Source: Siphonodentalium dalli
Lineage: Eukaryota > Mollusca > Scaphopoda > Gadilida > Siphonodentaliidae
NCBI GenBank assembly: GCA_032622095.1
Contig: CP136065.1
Coordinates: forward strand, 208,300,151-208,364,150
DNA: 64,000 nt
Direction of reading: 5' to 3'
Position numbers and translations under genes: made by a program. The notes beneath the pieces are model-generated. The model saw only the letters and a list, made by a program, of their open reading frames with translations, did not search any database and was not told the origin of the DNA. Every line of letters begins with the position of its first letter. Within the stretch, counting starts at the first letter, position 1. Positions 10,428 to 21,699 of this stretch are shown here, piece by piece.

Positions 10428-13148
10428 CTGAAAGTCCGCTCATTTTTAGCTACAGTAACTGGCGCTGTTATTGCCAGTCTGTAGCTACGGTCAACCAAAG
10501 GAACAATCCTTTTATTCTCATGAGCAAACTTTGCAGCGGCCTTCAATGTTGTGATCTTCTCTTCTTTCTTGTTAGCTGCAGTTATGAAAATGTTAATCTC
10601 AGCAATGAAGCACTCAGCATCAAATCCTGCCCCAACTGGAAATAGTTTACACATCTTTTTCACATCTTCCAGTGCTGGCTCCCTCAACGGGGGAAACAGA
10701 ATTGTTAGTGGCTTAACCATATTCATACACTTCTTGTGGTTGTCATCAAACTCAGTAGTAAGTGTGTTGAGAACTGATATCATCTCCTTCCTATAGAAAA
10801 CATCCATGGTAAGAACAGCAGCTGTTCCAGGGTTATCATCTATCCTTTTTGGTGGCTTTCTCGGTCGATAGTATCTGGCATAATCCTCATCAGCATCTAT
10901 TTCATTTCTCTTGCAGTATTCGATGCTGGCTTTTATTAAGTCATTCATCTCAGTCTCACTGATAGATTTCAGTGAATCAATTGTGGAATCCAGGAGTACA
11001 AGGGCATCCAGAATGTTCAGATTTTCTTCTTGGAATTCTTGTATCATAATCTTTGATTTGAACATAATGTTCTTCATAAATGTTAATGAGAAGACGAAGT
11101 CAAATCTTAGAACTTTCAAAGCAGTCCTTGGGCCTGGGTGCGCGTTTCTTTGTTTTCAGTTTCCGATTGTCCCATCTCGCGCAAGGCTTCTATAATTGCT
11201 TCAAAAGACACACACACAGCTTTGATCGACTCTGTCCTTGCCGTCCATCTTGTTTTCGATAAGTTTCTTAACTGTAAGCTGTTTTCAATTTGTTTCAGTT
11301 GATCGGATAGAACACAAAATCGCTTTGTACTACCAGAAAAGAAAGTGTACAGGGCTTCAAGCACTTCAAACATCGATTTAATTAAAACGGATGCGGATGA
11401 GCTGTGTTCGACGACAGTATTCGCCCGATGTGCCTGGCATGGTATATACGAGATGACTCTCTCCAAAATATCAGATAGTTTTTTCTGGGCACCATTGTGA
11501 ATACCACTCATAGATGCCGTATAGTCGTAATATTGAAACACGATTTTACTGGTATCCATTCCAATTTTTTCGACGGATGAAATTAACGACGCAGCATGTC
11601 CTTGTCCCGTTTTATCTCTCAGCTCCTTGACCTCGATCAATCTTTCTCGAAGAACACCATCACTGTCTACATACCTTACGCAACAACTAATCCTGTCTTG
11701 GTGTGATACATCTGGCGGTGTATCCGCCATAACAGAGAAAAATCCAGATGCGATAACTTCATCGGAAATCTTGTTTCGTACACCATCGGCCAGTATCGAA
11801 ATAAACTCATTCTGGGAATCATTGCTGCAATATGTGACATGATATGGTCTCATGTCTCTATCGTTTAACCAATGTTGCAGGACAGCACAATGCCTAGCCA
11901 CAAGGTTCGTGATCTGTGTGAAATTACCCTCCGCCTCTTTCTCAGCTCTGAAAGCTAAACCCAAACTGCTCAGCGTTCTAGTCAGATCCAGCAGTATCGA
12001 TATGACCTCACGATTTCGTGTTATGTCGAATTGTTTTTGTATTTCAACTTTTCGAGACTCTTGGTCCATGAGTGAGCAAATATCTCCTTTGGCACATAAT
12101 CGCATGTAGTCCTGTAAGGCAGCCTTGTGTGCCAGAGATGTAAAATGTCCTTATTCTTCCCGACACTCATCATCCTATGCCACGCTCGAACCCCTTTTCT
12201 CACCCATGTATCATCAGAATTCTCTCTGTCTGGTCCAGTCAGAAACAATGAGCATACAAAGCAGTAGGCCGAGTCATTTTCCTTACTATACTCCAGATGC
12301 GGATATTTGGCAAACCATTCTCGGTTGAATCTGCACTGTTTGCCTTTCCGAATATCAGGATTTTTGGGGTAAATTGGGAGTTTCGGTTGATGTGGACCAG
12401 TTTGCATAAGGTATTGTTTTTGACCAAGACTCAAATTCTCTGGTCGTTTAGCGGGATCATGAGAAACAACAGCGAGGCGTATATCATCTTCTGTTATGTT
12501 CACTTCACGCTATATCGCAGATAATGCTTCATCACATGATGATTTGAGAGTTGTTGCCTTTTCAATCAATTCGTTGGAACATGCCGAAATTTCCGACAAC
12601 ACATTTGTTGGCATTATGTTTGTGAAAGCTGTAATTTTGCCTAGAATTTCTTGACTGTTCACAAATGATACAATGTTTTTTAATTGTCCAGCACATGTAT
12701 AAATATTATGGCAACTGGTTGAACTGGAATTATCACCTTGCGTCCCGTTAGATTCAGAAATGTACTCTTCTGAAATCCTTGTTTCGGTTATTTCCTCCCT
12801 GGTTTCTGAAAGCGTAGATTCAGAAATGTCGTCTTCTGAAATTCTTGTTTCGGATATTTCCCCTGTGGTTTCTGATAGTGTAACAGATGGTATTCCGCTA
12901 TCTTTGCTCTTTTCAGCTGACTGACTATTAGACTCCACATTTTTGTTAGTGTCAACATTAGTGTTTTGGTTCACAAATCGATCGAGAGGATTTACTTGAG
13001 CTCCAGGAATTTTAAATTTAACTATCCTGTGCGCTCGCAACAGTTCTGAATGTTGTTTTTCGTTGTGTGTTTTCCTGTAATATTGGTCGAACACAGCTCC
13101 ACACTCGAGACACTCTATCTTCGTTTTCTTTTTTGGTGGCGGTGGCAT
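10428..13148 (-). pseudogene. hAT-family transposase with zinc fingers (ZMYM1-like), broken
   Basis: The product would be a cut-and-paste DNA transposase acting in the nucleus. Starting at ATG 13148, the N-terminus has a C2H2-type finger (CLECGAVFD then HNEKQH) and a Ser/Glu-rich linker with repeated SETRISE motifs. Next is a TTF-type zinc finger domain (FNREWFAKYPHLEYS, then CFVCSLF), then a DUF4371/hAT core (FFSVMADTPPDVSHQDRIS, DYTASMSG, YIPCQAHRAN). The C-terminal hAT region (LAITAPVTVAKNERTF) stops at the foldback insertion. Damage: an in-frame TAG at 12510-12512, a 1-base frameshift near 12130, another near 11116, and loss of the dimerisation domain, which sits at 1189-1360. The similarity to zinc finger MYM-type 1-like transposases is from motif recognition. 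It is a dead copy. Confidence 0.9.
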
Positions 13149-14377
13149 ACTTAGGAACCTTTCTGGAAATAGTGACTAGGCCTGAAAAAAAACAACATCA
13201 TTATTATACATGTAATATTGAAACATTGGCATCTTAAGATTGTTTAACGGTGATTCCACAAAAAATATTAAATAAAACTAAATACATGTACTAAATTCAG
13301 TGTAAAATTAGAGATTTTAAAACACAGTGTAAAATGAGAGAATTTAAACAAATTTAGTCAAGCCTCTGGTGTAGGTTTTCGATTTTCGAATTTATGTCAC
13401 TTTGAAAATTTGAGCGGAGCCTGTGGGATGTGGTTTTGGACTTCACCATTCTTCATGTCATTATGAATTTTGAGCAGAGCCTCCGGCGGAGGTTTTACAT
13501 TTTCTGATTTCATAGGTCATTTTGAAAATATGAGCGGAGGTTCAACTTCAAGGTTGTGGCATAGGTTTTCGATTTCATAATCAAATTTTCATTCATGTAT
13601 TTTGAAAATTTGAATTTTGAGCAGAGCCTCCGACGGAGGTTTTACATTTTCAGATTTCATCGGTCATTTTGAAAATATGAGCGGAGGCTGTGGCGTAGTT
13701 GTAGGTTCCCTCTCTCAGTCTCTGGCCTCAGGCTCATGCATGATGCATACTAGGCTAAAATGCAGATAAAATGGATATTATCATGTCTAACAGTCTATAT
13801 ATGGAGTACACATTCCCCAATAACACTATTTCAGCAGATTGAACAAATTTAGCTCATTGTGAGAATGTGCTCGACCTGATGAAGTACCCTGCTGGTTTGA
13901 AGGTCACCATATTAAATGCTATTTTATAATTTGGCATAGGAGCACTTGTGGGGGAGAACAAATGTATTACCTGTTAAATAGAATTTGAATGGTTTTTTGC
14001 TTGGAAATTGCGATTTTTGTTTATGTTTTGACATTTTTTGTTCATCCAATTCAGAATTAAATAGCACTGAGAAAAATATAATTGAATTATCTCCCTTGGT
14101 CTTTTCACATTTTTGGGAACAATATAAAGAGTGTACATCATGCCGGATCTGGGTCATAAATTTTACAGGGTTGATGTCTCAGTCAGAATTTTGAGGCTAT
14201 GTCAATCTCAGAATTAGAAATTTTTCCCAGTTGGAAACTAAAGATAAAATTTGTTTTCATTAGTTGGAATTTTAGTTTTCAACTGTTAAAAATTTCCAAC
14301 TATTGAAAATATAGCTCTCTGCTGGGGGGGGGGGGGGGGTGAGACACCCCACACCCCCCCCTCTAGCCACATCCCTG
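13149..14377 (-). mobile_element. hAT element 5' region and terminal inverted repeat
   Basis: Non-coding sequence upstream of the transposase. From about 13355 to 13700 a diverged repeat recurs several times (gagcggagcctgtggg, gagcagagcctccggcggag, gagcagagcctccgacggag), a plausible sub-terminal transposase binding region. The outer end at 14377 reads inward CAGGGATGTGGCTAGAG, a hAT-type terminus, followed by G/C runs. The same terminus type occurs at 17137, which marks a related MITE. The flanking 8 bp are attgttat; the matching copy is not visible because the other end of the element is missing. Confidence 0.7.
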
Positions 14378-14378
14378 A

Positions 14379-14639
14379 TTGTTATTCGCATTCGCTTTAT
14401 TGGCCGATGTTATTCTTACCGTTATGGATTGTTGGACATTTTCATTTATATTAAACAGAAATGGGCCTCACGATAATCAGTTGCTTTCATTAACGACGAG
14501 GTGGCAGTTGGATGGGTTTGGTGATTTTCTATCACTCATCTTGATAACATTTTTAACAATTGGATTCCACATGTCATATATCGTTCGACTGTTGACTGTA
14601 CATCGGTTGGAATTTTCAGACATAGAAAATAGATTATGA
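14379..14639 (+). CDS. Possible host exon fragment, membrane-like, unrecognised
   Basis: An open frame of 86 codons ending in tga at 14637-14639 begins exactly where the hAT terminus ends, with no ATG at its start. The peptide has hydrophobic stretches (LFAFALLADVILTV and FLSLILITFLTIGF) around a polar loop, with a charged end (HRLEFSDIENRL). This looks like the last part of a membrane protein, possibly an exon cut by the hAT insertion. I do not recognise the family. It may be chance: it is short and AT-rich and no clear splice acceptor is left. Confidence 0.25.
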   Translation: MLFAFALLADVILTVMDCWTFSFILNRNGPHDNQLLSLTTRWQLDGFGDFLSLILITFLTIGFHMSYIVRLLTVHRLEFSDIENRL

Positions 14640-15358
14640 TAGCTCAAATATAAAATTACGTTATATAGTTAAATTTTACAACCAATATTCGGTGTAAAAT
14701 GTACTCTTTTAGCCTCAGGGTCTAATAATATCCAACATGTACTTTCAGTCAGATATAAGACCGAATGTGTACCATATTTTATTTGAGGAATATTTAGTCA
14801 TATTCAAGCCACATGGTGGTTTGCGCTCCAAAATGCAAATAATAGTATTAGCTTTTGAATTTTTCCCGGTATCGAAGTAGGTCGATAAATAGTTTAACTA
14901 CCTTTCTACGAGCATTCTGTAACCCCAAAAAGACGCATAGAAGTAGTGAAAAATGCAAATGTGAACAAGGTGTTAAAAACAGCCATTTGCACGACATGGA
15001 ACAGAAAGGAGCGCTCTGTGCTATTCTATTCCTGATATGGTACCAATAAAGAGCGTTTATCTGACTTGGGGCGAACAATTTACAATGACTGGAAAATTTC
15101 TGTGACTTTGGCAAATATTTTCAAAGCATATCAAGTCGGCATACCAATCTCTTGTATTTATCGACGTATTGTGTCCGACCCTCCAAATTATGTAGACAAA
15201 ATATGGAGTTTCGAATGAGCCGTTTAAGAAAACATTAATTTGGTTTGGAATTTTTTCAACAGATCGAAGGGTCGGAGCAAGGGAATATTTATCACAAGAA
15301 TAGGGATTTATTTTGGTATCTAAACCAAGAGGTATAGGTTGAAAAGTTAAACATGGTA
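14640..15358. other. Intergenic, nothing recognised
   Basis: AT-rich sequence without convincing coding potential, terminal repeats or RNA genes. Short open frames near 14850-15110 overlap on both strands and resemble nothing known. Confidence 0.5.
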
Positions 15359-15366
15359 ATGATAAC

Positions 15367-16483
15367 TAGGGTCCTGCGAATATTTGATATTCGATTCGAA
15401 AGTCAAATTCGATTCGAATTCGAGTCGAAATTTCCAACTCGAAATTTCGAATATATATGGATGAAATTATTAGCTGCTTACGAACACGTATACACGTCGA
15501 TCTTAGCTGTTTCTCTGCCATTTAATTCCCTAAAATTATGAATATGTGCGCTTTATAATTATTATTGTACATCACGAATGTACGCATGCTATTAAATATA
15601 TTTATGGCCAGTAATTAGCCACCAGATTAGGACTACTAAATACGTCTGAATTCTAGCTTTGAACATGGTTGCTAAAAACTCTGAAATCGCCGTTGGACCG
15701 ACGACGCACGTAAATTATAATAACTATGAGACTGAGCAACTGCTAGCGTTATCCGCCGACTGTCTATCTCAGGTTCCGCGTTATTTGTATGTGACATCGT
15801 TGATGATGTAAACTTCACGGTTTCAGGGGTCGAAAAGTGCATGTTGGTGGAGTTTTCTTTGAAGTTGACTGTCAGTTTCGGAGCGTTCCGTTGGCACTTG
15901 ACAATAAGTCGTCCGTTATTCATGTTTATTTTAAACATGATAAGCTTCTCAGGCAGTGCAAGAACTTACACGTGTGACGAATACAACATGGTGTATAAAT
16001 CGCAAGCATCTGGGACAACGACCCATCTATATATGGAATCATCAGTTCCAGAAGCACCCAGTACTACTACATAAACAGGCTACCCTGCGATTGTTGTTGC
16101 ATCTTAATGTTTACAACAACGGGTGTTTCCGAATGCCCATTTGCAATTTTGCATGTACATGCAAACTGTACAAACTTTGCGTGATTTTAGTTCCGATAGG
16201 CCGGTTATATATTAATCGACGTGACGTCTGCATGGACGTTTTGATCTGTTTTTTTTTCTTCTCGACAATAATAAATTGAAGTTAATAGTATCGCGATCGA
16301 CGGTTGATCGCCACATAAGTTATGATGGAACTTCATGGAAGTTCATAGAACGTTTCAAACATCATCTAATCATTGGCAAAACATGCCTAATTGAGAATGC
16401 AACACACAAGTATAATTCGATTCGATATTCGATTCGAATTCTTCAATTCGATTCGATCAAAATCTCCAATTCGCAGGACCCTA
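15367..16483. mobile_element. Non-autonomous hAT-like transposon with 8-bp target duplication
   Basis: A 1117-bp element with inverted ends: TAGGGTCCTGCGAAT at the left and ATTCGCAGGACCCTA at the right. Both are followed inward by degenerate attcgattcgaa repeats. A perfect 8-bp direct repeat, ATGATAAC, flanks it (15359-15366 and 16484-16491), the hAT hallmark. The interior has no recognisable transposase; an open frame on the minus strand (15672-15938) has no known motif. It must have been moved by another element's enzyme. Confidence 0.88.
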
Positions 16484-16491
16484 ATGATAAC

Positions 16492-16840
16492 ATGTGTTAA
16501 AATGTAGTCTGTATTATTATACGGATTGAATAAAGAGTATTTACTTCACATCTGTGAGAAACGCAGTAAACAGCTGAAACTCGTTCTGATTATGCTTAGA
16601 TTTTATTAGAATATGTATAGGTATTTCGTGTCTTTAACGACATATATTACCCCCACTACCATATGCACCAGTATTGTGGTTCAAATGCGCCATACTATGT
16701 CCGTTTAGATGGTAGATATCTACATATTAAAATGAGAAAGCAGTCCCCACATATATACATACGATAAAGTAACTAAACGGTCGAATTCAAATACATGGAT
16801 GAATCCACGATATATTGATGCCTTTATACAAATGTTGGGA
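16492..16840. other. Intergenic, nothing recognised
   Basis: Unique AT-rich DNA between two hAT-type elements. No gene or repeat is recognised. Confidence 0.5.
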
Positions 16841-17137
16841 CAGGCACGTGACAACAGTTGTGTCTCACCCCCCCCCCCCAAATCTGGTCAAATATTCAAC
16901 AGTTTGAAATTTGATATATCTGACACATTTGTTGAAAATTTCACACCAACAATGGGTTAAAATTGTTCTTGTAGTTTAATTTTCCAACAATTTATTAGTG
17001 GAGAATTTGTAGTTTTTAGACCAACATTTCCATATTTATTTTTGGTAAAACATTTGAACTGAAATATGGTTCAAGGGGGTGTAGTTAGAAGGTGGGCATC
17101 CCTCCTAACGCGGAGACAATCTATAGCCACGTCCCTG
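16841..17137. mobile_element. hAT-type MITE related to the hAT element at 10428-14377
   Basis: A 297-bp element. The left end CAGGCACGTGACAACAG and the right end (inward CAGGGACGTGGCTATAG) are imperfect inverted repeats. They resemble the hAT terminus at 14377 (CAGGGATGTGGCTAGAG), including the gtgtctcaccccccc segment just inside. It has no coding capacity. A clear 8-bp target duplication is not visible, so the exact ends are approximate. Confidence 0.62.
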
Positions 17138-18432
17138 CAATGGGTAGAGAATGCGTCTATAGCACCATCTACTCACTCTATTAACCACAACCTGTAACTA
17201 ATGCAGTGAACAACGTTATAGTGAAAAGATCGGCCTTCCGTATATATCTAACTGCTGGAAGCCGCTTCAATAGTTTGAACATAAAACCTGGCTTAAAACG
17301 ACAACTTTATAAATGATGTTTGCCCATGAAATCTTGCAATATATAGGTTAACGCATAGCTGACTTGAATTTCATGTAATTCATGAACCTATAAGGGAGAA
17401 AATTGTAGTGATATGTTATTGGTCAATGGGACAAATCTATCCATTCCAAATCGCTATGGCTTTATGAGCTCCATTGAAAGTACACAAGTGACTGTGACGA
17501 TGTTCACCGATTTACCCGTACCCGTCGGACGCGTATCGCAAACTCACTAATATTTGTTTTATCACTTTGACATTCAAATTATAGTGTTATTGTATCGTTA
17601 TTTTCGCAGCTTCCTGACCAATCACAAGGATTATGTTCTCAACAATATATATGTATGGATACTTTTGTCAGGTAGTATTCAATAATTATGAGCTTCCATG
17701 TAATTTAAATGTCAGTATTTTATCAAAGTTAATTCTTATCTTTATAGAAGGGTCGACTACCAACTCTATAGAGTTGGTATTACTAACTAACTTTGGCCCA
17801 GTCCAGGCAAGGATGCCCGGCAGGAACTTCCGAGACTGGACTGTCTTGACAGTGAACCGGACCACATTGGGTGATCACTGGTCCGCATCGCAAATCCCTG
17901 TGCTCTACTATCGGAAACTCTGCAATATGCTCATGCAATGTTCAGTGAGATTAATTTTTATAGGAAATATACTCTTATTTACCTGCACGATTTTGCAGAC
18001 CTGAATGTGTTCTCTAACATTGGTACTTTTAGATGACATTTGAAGCATTCTTCATCATGATTTGGATTGCCCTGTAATTAAGAATACCGGTATAGTCATG
18101 CATGTATAAGTTTGATCTTTTCATTCCTGACTGGATTCAGCTATTCAGTTCCAAAAAATGTAACTCGTTGGAGAGTATTTATAACATCATAATGTCACGA
18201 GTGAGTTTAACGTAAATTGTGATCGTGTGTTTTGTTTTAACTTGGACTCGTCTTGGAATTCGTTCAAACACTACATGCATGTTTAATTGTGTACATGTAT
18301 TCATCTCTATTTTAATGAAAATTTGAGGTCCTTGATTCATTCATGGAATAAATGAAATATCAGTAATATCAGAAATTTACAATCGTCAATCGGTAAGTTA
18401 TTTTCTAGAAATTATTGATCTCTGATATAAAC
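17138..18432. other. Intergenic; a 22-bp perfect palindrome at 17758-17779
   Basis: Mostly featureless. At 17758-17779 lies a perfect palindrome (taccaactcta and its complement). A GC-richer segment (about 17780-17945) following an acceptor-like tttatag could be an exon relic on the plus strand (peptide includes RNFRDWTVLTVNRTTL), but I cannot assign it and the evidence is weak. Confidence 0.4.
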
Positions 18433-19221
18433 CACAGGGGCCTGTAACGCGCTCCGCTGTCCGCCCCCCTTTTGCGCTGCCCATATACGCCGCTGCTATA
18501 TACGCGCCTGCTTCACGCTAATGGTATAATAATAACACAAGGGTAACTGTAGAAATTCACCTTTTTACCATCACTCGCCGATCGATCAAATATAGCTCAT
18601 TCACACCAGTAATGCCACAGATATAACGTCGGATGTATCGGCGAAGAATTCATCTTTCAATCAATACCACAATCTCACATCAAAACCATTCATATACATA
18701 GCATTTGATAATTTTTTAACCACCGAATATTGTCTCCGAAGACCGTAAATTTTCATTTTGATCCGGCTCAGAACTAAATGTCGGAAATCTTCTTATAACT
18801 TCAGCCCCGCGCGGCTTACTATAATTAAAAATCGGCCAAACGATCAACTAAACGTTTAGCGTTCAGTGATTTCTTGTCGGCTAATAATTTATTTACTCAT
18901 ACAAATCAACAGATCGTCAGTAAACAATTTCTATAGAGGAGAAATCTGTCGATAATTCCAACTTTAAAACAAAAATTTGTCAAGTCACAAGTAGAAACAG
19001 CCAATCACCGCTCAGTGTTAGAATCGAGGTCAGGTCATAATGAATATTAAAATGAGGACCTCGATTCTAACACTGAGCGGTGATTGGCTGTTTCTACTAT
19101 GTCAGTCAAGAATATTAAAATTAGGAACTTTGTGACTTGACAAATTTTTGTTTTAAAGTTGGAATTATATGGGCAGCGCAAAAGGGGGGGCGGACAGCGG
19201 AGCGCGTTACAGGCCCCTGTG
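18433..19221. mobile_element. TIR transposon with internal hairpin, 789 bp
   Basis: The ends are long near-perfect inverted repeats: CACAGGGGCCTGTAACGCGC... at the left and the complement at the right, about 50 bp including the GC-rich stretch that encodes gcgctgcccatata. TATAAAC flanks both sides (18426-18432 and 19222-19228), a 7-bp direct repeat. Inside, 18955-19060 is complementary to about 19060-19170 (ttagaatcgaggtc / gacctcgattctaa), so the right half also folds back. No coding region is seen. The superfamily is uncertain. Confidence 0.8.
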
Positions 19222-19370
19222 TATAAACTTATTATTCGACACTGTATATGCGGACATGACATTAATTAAACAATGAGACGTCCATGTCCGTCATTTTAAT
19301 AAAAATAATAATTTTCAGAATATTGTAACACAGTATCTTTATTCAACGCATAGCAACAACATAGTGGTAT

Positions 19371-20654
19371 CACTGGGGGTAAACTGTTTCACCAGAATCG
19401 ATTCTATCGCGCTTCCGGTTCCGTCTCTATCGAATTAAGTTCCGACTCTTTCGCGATTTCTAAAACATTTTTCAAAGTTTTGACCGTTGTTTATAGACTG
19501 AATGTCAAAACAGAATGTATTCTCCAATAACAATCGACAGATGTCTTTATACGTGTTTATTGATGACAGTAATGCAAAATCGGCTGCATGTTGTGCACAG
19601 TTAGAGACGTGGTGCATTTGGGTGCATTTCCCATGAAAATTAAGCAGCACTTTGATGCTCAGATTATCGGCCTTGTCTACCTAAAATTGGACTGAAACTT
19701 GTCAAGTTTTATGGTTGAACATTAGATAATTATAATACAATACCTCCCGACGGTTCCTCGCCGTACAAGTCCTTCAAATTAGTGCCGCAAAAACCAACAA
19801 AAGGTTCCGATTCTATTGTGATGTTTATGTTCACGATCGGTTCTTTCGTTCCTGTTTACAGTACATTCATATTCGATCAGGTTATTTGATTGTACATCTA
19901 TAGTTGCCCAATGACAATACATGGTCATATATGGTTTAAAATGTAGCCATAGTAAATCAATAGATGAGTTTTAGTGGTCCCAAACGATCATAGGTCAGAT
20001 ATTGAAGTTGATCGACCGATAATCTTTAATATCCAACCTATGATGCTTTGGGACTACTGAAAAACTCATATTGGTGTTGTTGTGACTATAGTTTGAGTCA
20101 TATATGGTAATATGGCAACTAGAAACACAAATGAACTATCTGGTCGAATATAATATTGCATTAAACGGGGGGCGAAAGAACCGATCGTGAACATAAAAAT
20201 CACATTAGAATCGGAACATTGCGTTGCTTCTTTTGATGGATTAATTTGAGGGTCTTTTGCTGTGAGGAGTCATCGAGAGCTGTGCTGTAATCGTGTCCTG
20301 GTGTTCGATCATACAAGAAGACTTATTTCAGTCTAATTAAAAGGTAAAAAGGCCGATAAAAGGAGCATCAAAATGCTGCTTAATTTACAAAGGAAATGCA
20401 CACAAACACATTACTCTTCTAAGTGTGCAAAAAATAGCCGACTTCGCATTATTATCACCAATAATTACGCACAAAGACACAATCTAGCTATAGTTTTTGT
20501 AAAATACGTTCTGTTTTAACATTTAGTGTATAAATGGAGGTCAAAACTTTGAAAACATTTGTTTCAAGTCGCGAAAGAGACGGGACTTAATTCGATAGAG
20601 ACGGAACACGATAGGCGATAGAATCGATTCTTGTGAAACAGTTTCCCCCCAGTG
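19371..20654. mobile_element. Foldback transposon with long TIRs and 5-bp duplication
   Basis: A 1284-bp element that is close to one large inverted repeat. The left end CACTGGGGGTAAACTGTTTC pairs with the right end GAAACAGTTTCCCCCCAGTG, and the match continues inward through attcgatagagacgga, gaccg/tcaaaactttgaaaa, aagcagcattttgatgct and the paired frag gttcacgatcggttctttcg. GGTAT flanks both ends (19366-19370 and 20655-20659). A CACTG start with a 5-bp duplication recalls Transib-like elements, but this is only suggestive. There is no transposase gene. Confidence 0.8.
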
Positions 20655-20849
20655 GGTATTTTATTTTAAAATGAATAACCCAAGCCACATTTATTTAATC
20701 TCTTGTTCGGTAAGCCGTCCATATGAAAGGCTAATTTGAGTTATGATTCCGGCAATGGAATCATTATGTGACAGTGAGGCATTCATGAATTTATGATAAT
20801 CTATTTTTAGTAACACAATAGTGAATAGTCACGTCTGACCCTGACCCCA

Positions 20850-20883
20850 CAGAGGCATACTATCGAAAAATAGTATGCCTCCG
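20850..20883. repeat. Short hairpin
   Basis: gaggcatactatcg and its complement around a 4-6 base loop (aggcatacta ... tagtatgcct). It could be a tiny MITE relic or a structural element; there is nothing else in the surrounding 600 bp. Confidence 0.5.
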
Positions 20884-21259
20884 TGCAGGCTAGAAAGTCA
20901 CGTGAGATCTAATATATATATATATATATCGTAGAAATGTTGAAATCGCAAACATTTTCAGAAAAAACTTTGCATTATTAAACACTAAATTGACCGAGCC
21001 TCTCGACAAACGGGTTATTATTGCCTACAAGAAAAATCCCAGTTTGAGAGATATGCTCGTTCGATCTAGACTCAGACCTTGATTAACACGCAGTTCAATT
21101 AGCTTTTTAGCAATTTCAACATCATTATCCTTTATTTGTGCTCAACACAATATTTTATGTCAATTTCCGACACAACCTAACAAAATTTAGCTAGTTCCAT
21201 AGAAATAATTACATAAGAAATCGGATAACCGACCTGTGCCAGCGCCCTCCACACTTTCC

Positions 21260-21261
21260 AA

Positions 21262-21329
<68 letters not shown>

Positions 21330-21348
21330 TATATATATATATATATAT

Positions 21349-21436
<88 letters not shown>
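21260..21436. repeat. (TA)n microsatellite followed by a T-run of about 35
   Basis: Nearly pure TA dinucleotides from 21260 to about 21398, then a homopolymer T run to 21435. It lies just downstream (minus-strand sense) of the exon at 21465-21699. Length will vary between individuals and in assembly. Confidence 0.95.
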
Positions 21437-21437
<1 letters not shown>

Positions 21438-21464
21438 TAATAACATACCTAATATGTAACATAC

Positions 21465-21699
21465 CTCTTCATCAATTTCTAGATCTTTTTGAATTGGCCT
21501 TATGAAGGCCAAAGCCTGCCCAATGACACTCTCGTCTGCCAGGTACTGTGAATTTATTCCGCCAGGTGGTACCCACACTGGTTCTAAAGCAGTTATTGAA
21601 CCAGTGCTTGTCCTCAGGATCTCAAACCCCCCACCATCACCAAGAGCTGGAAACTCGGAGAGTATCGTATCCTTGAATGCTTCAGGTGATCGGGTCTTC
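21465..21699 (-). CDS. Internal host exon (uncharacterised mollusc protein family)
   Basis: A 235-bp segment on the minus strand, bounded by an acceptor (ttttaacag|gaag) and a strong donor (gaagag|gtatgtt). It is open throughout in one frame, entering with one base that completes a codon. The peptide starts KTRSPEAFKDTILSEFPAL, has GDGGGFEILR and PPGGINSQYL, and ends IRPIQKDLEIDEE. It resembles, from memory, a segment found in large uncharacterised bivalve proteins with GGFE(L/I)LR and YIRPIQ.DL motifs; the function is unknown. The acceptor phase (needs two preceding bases) fits the donor of the exon at 48469-48821. The next exon should lie below 21465 but none was found. Codon use is more balanced than in the surrounding AT-rich DNA. 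Confidence 0.72.

Noticed and set aside
17633-18004. 123-codon open frame on the plus strand
   Set aside because: No known motif, crosses a 22-bp palindrome and acceptor-like sites; only the middle GC-richer part might be an exon relic.
21236-21578. Tyr/Ile- and Lys/Phe-rich open frames
   Set aside because: They are translations of the (TA)n and T-run microsatellite, partly overlapping the real exon in another reading.
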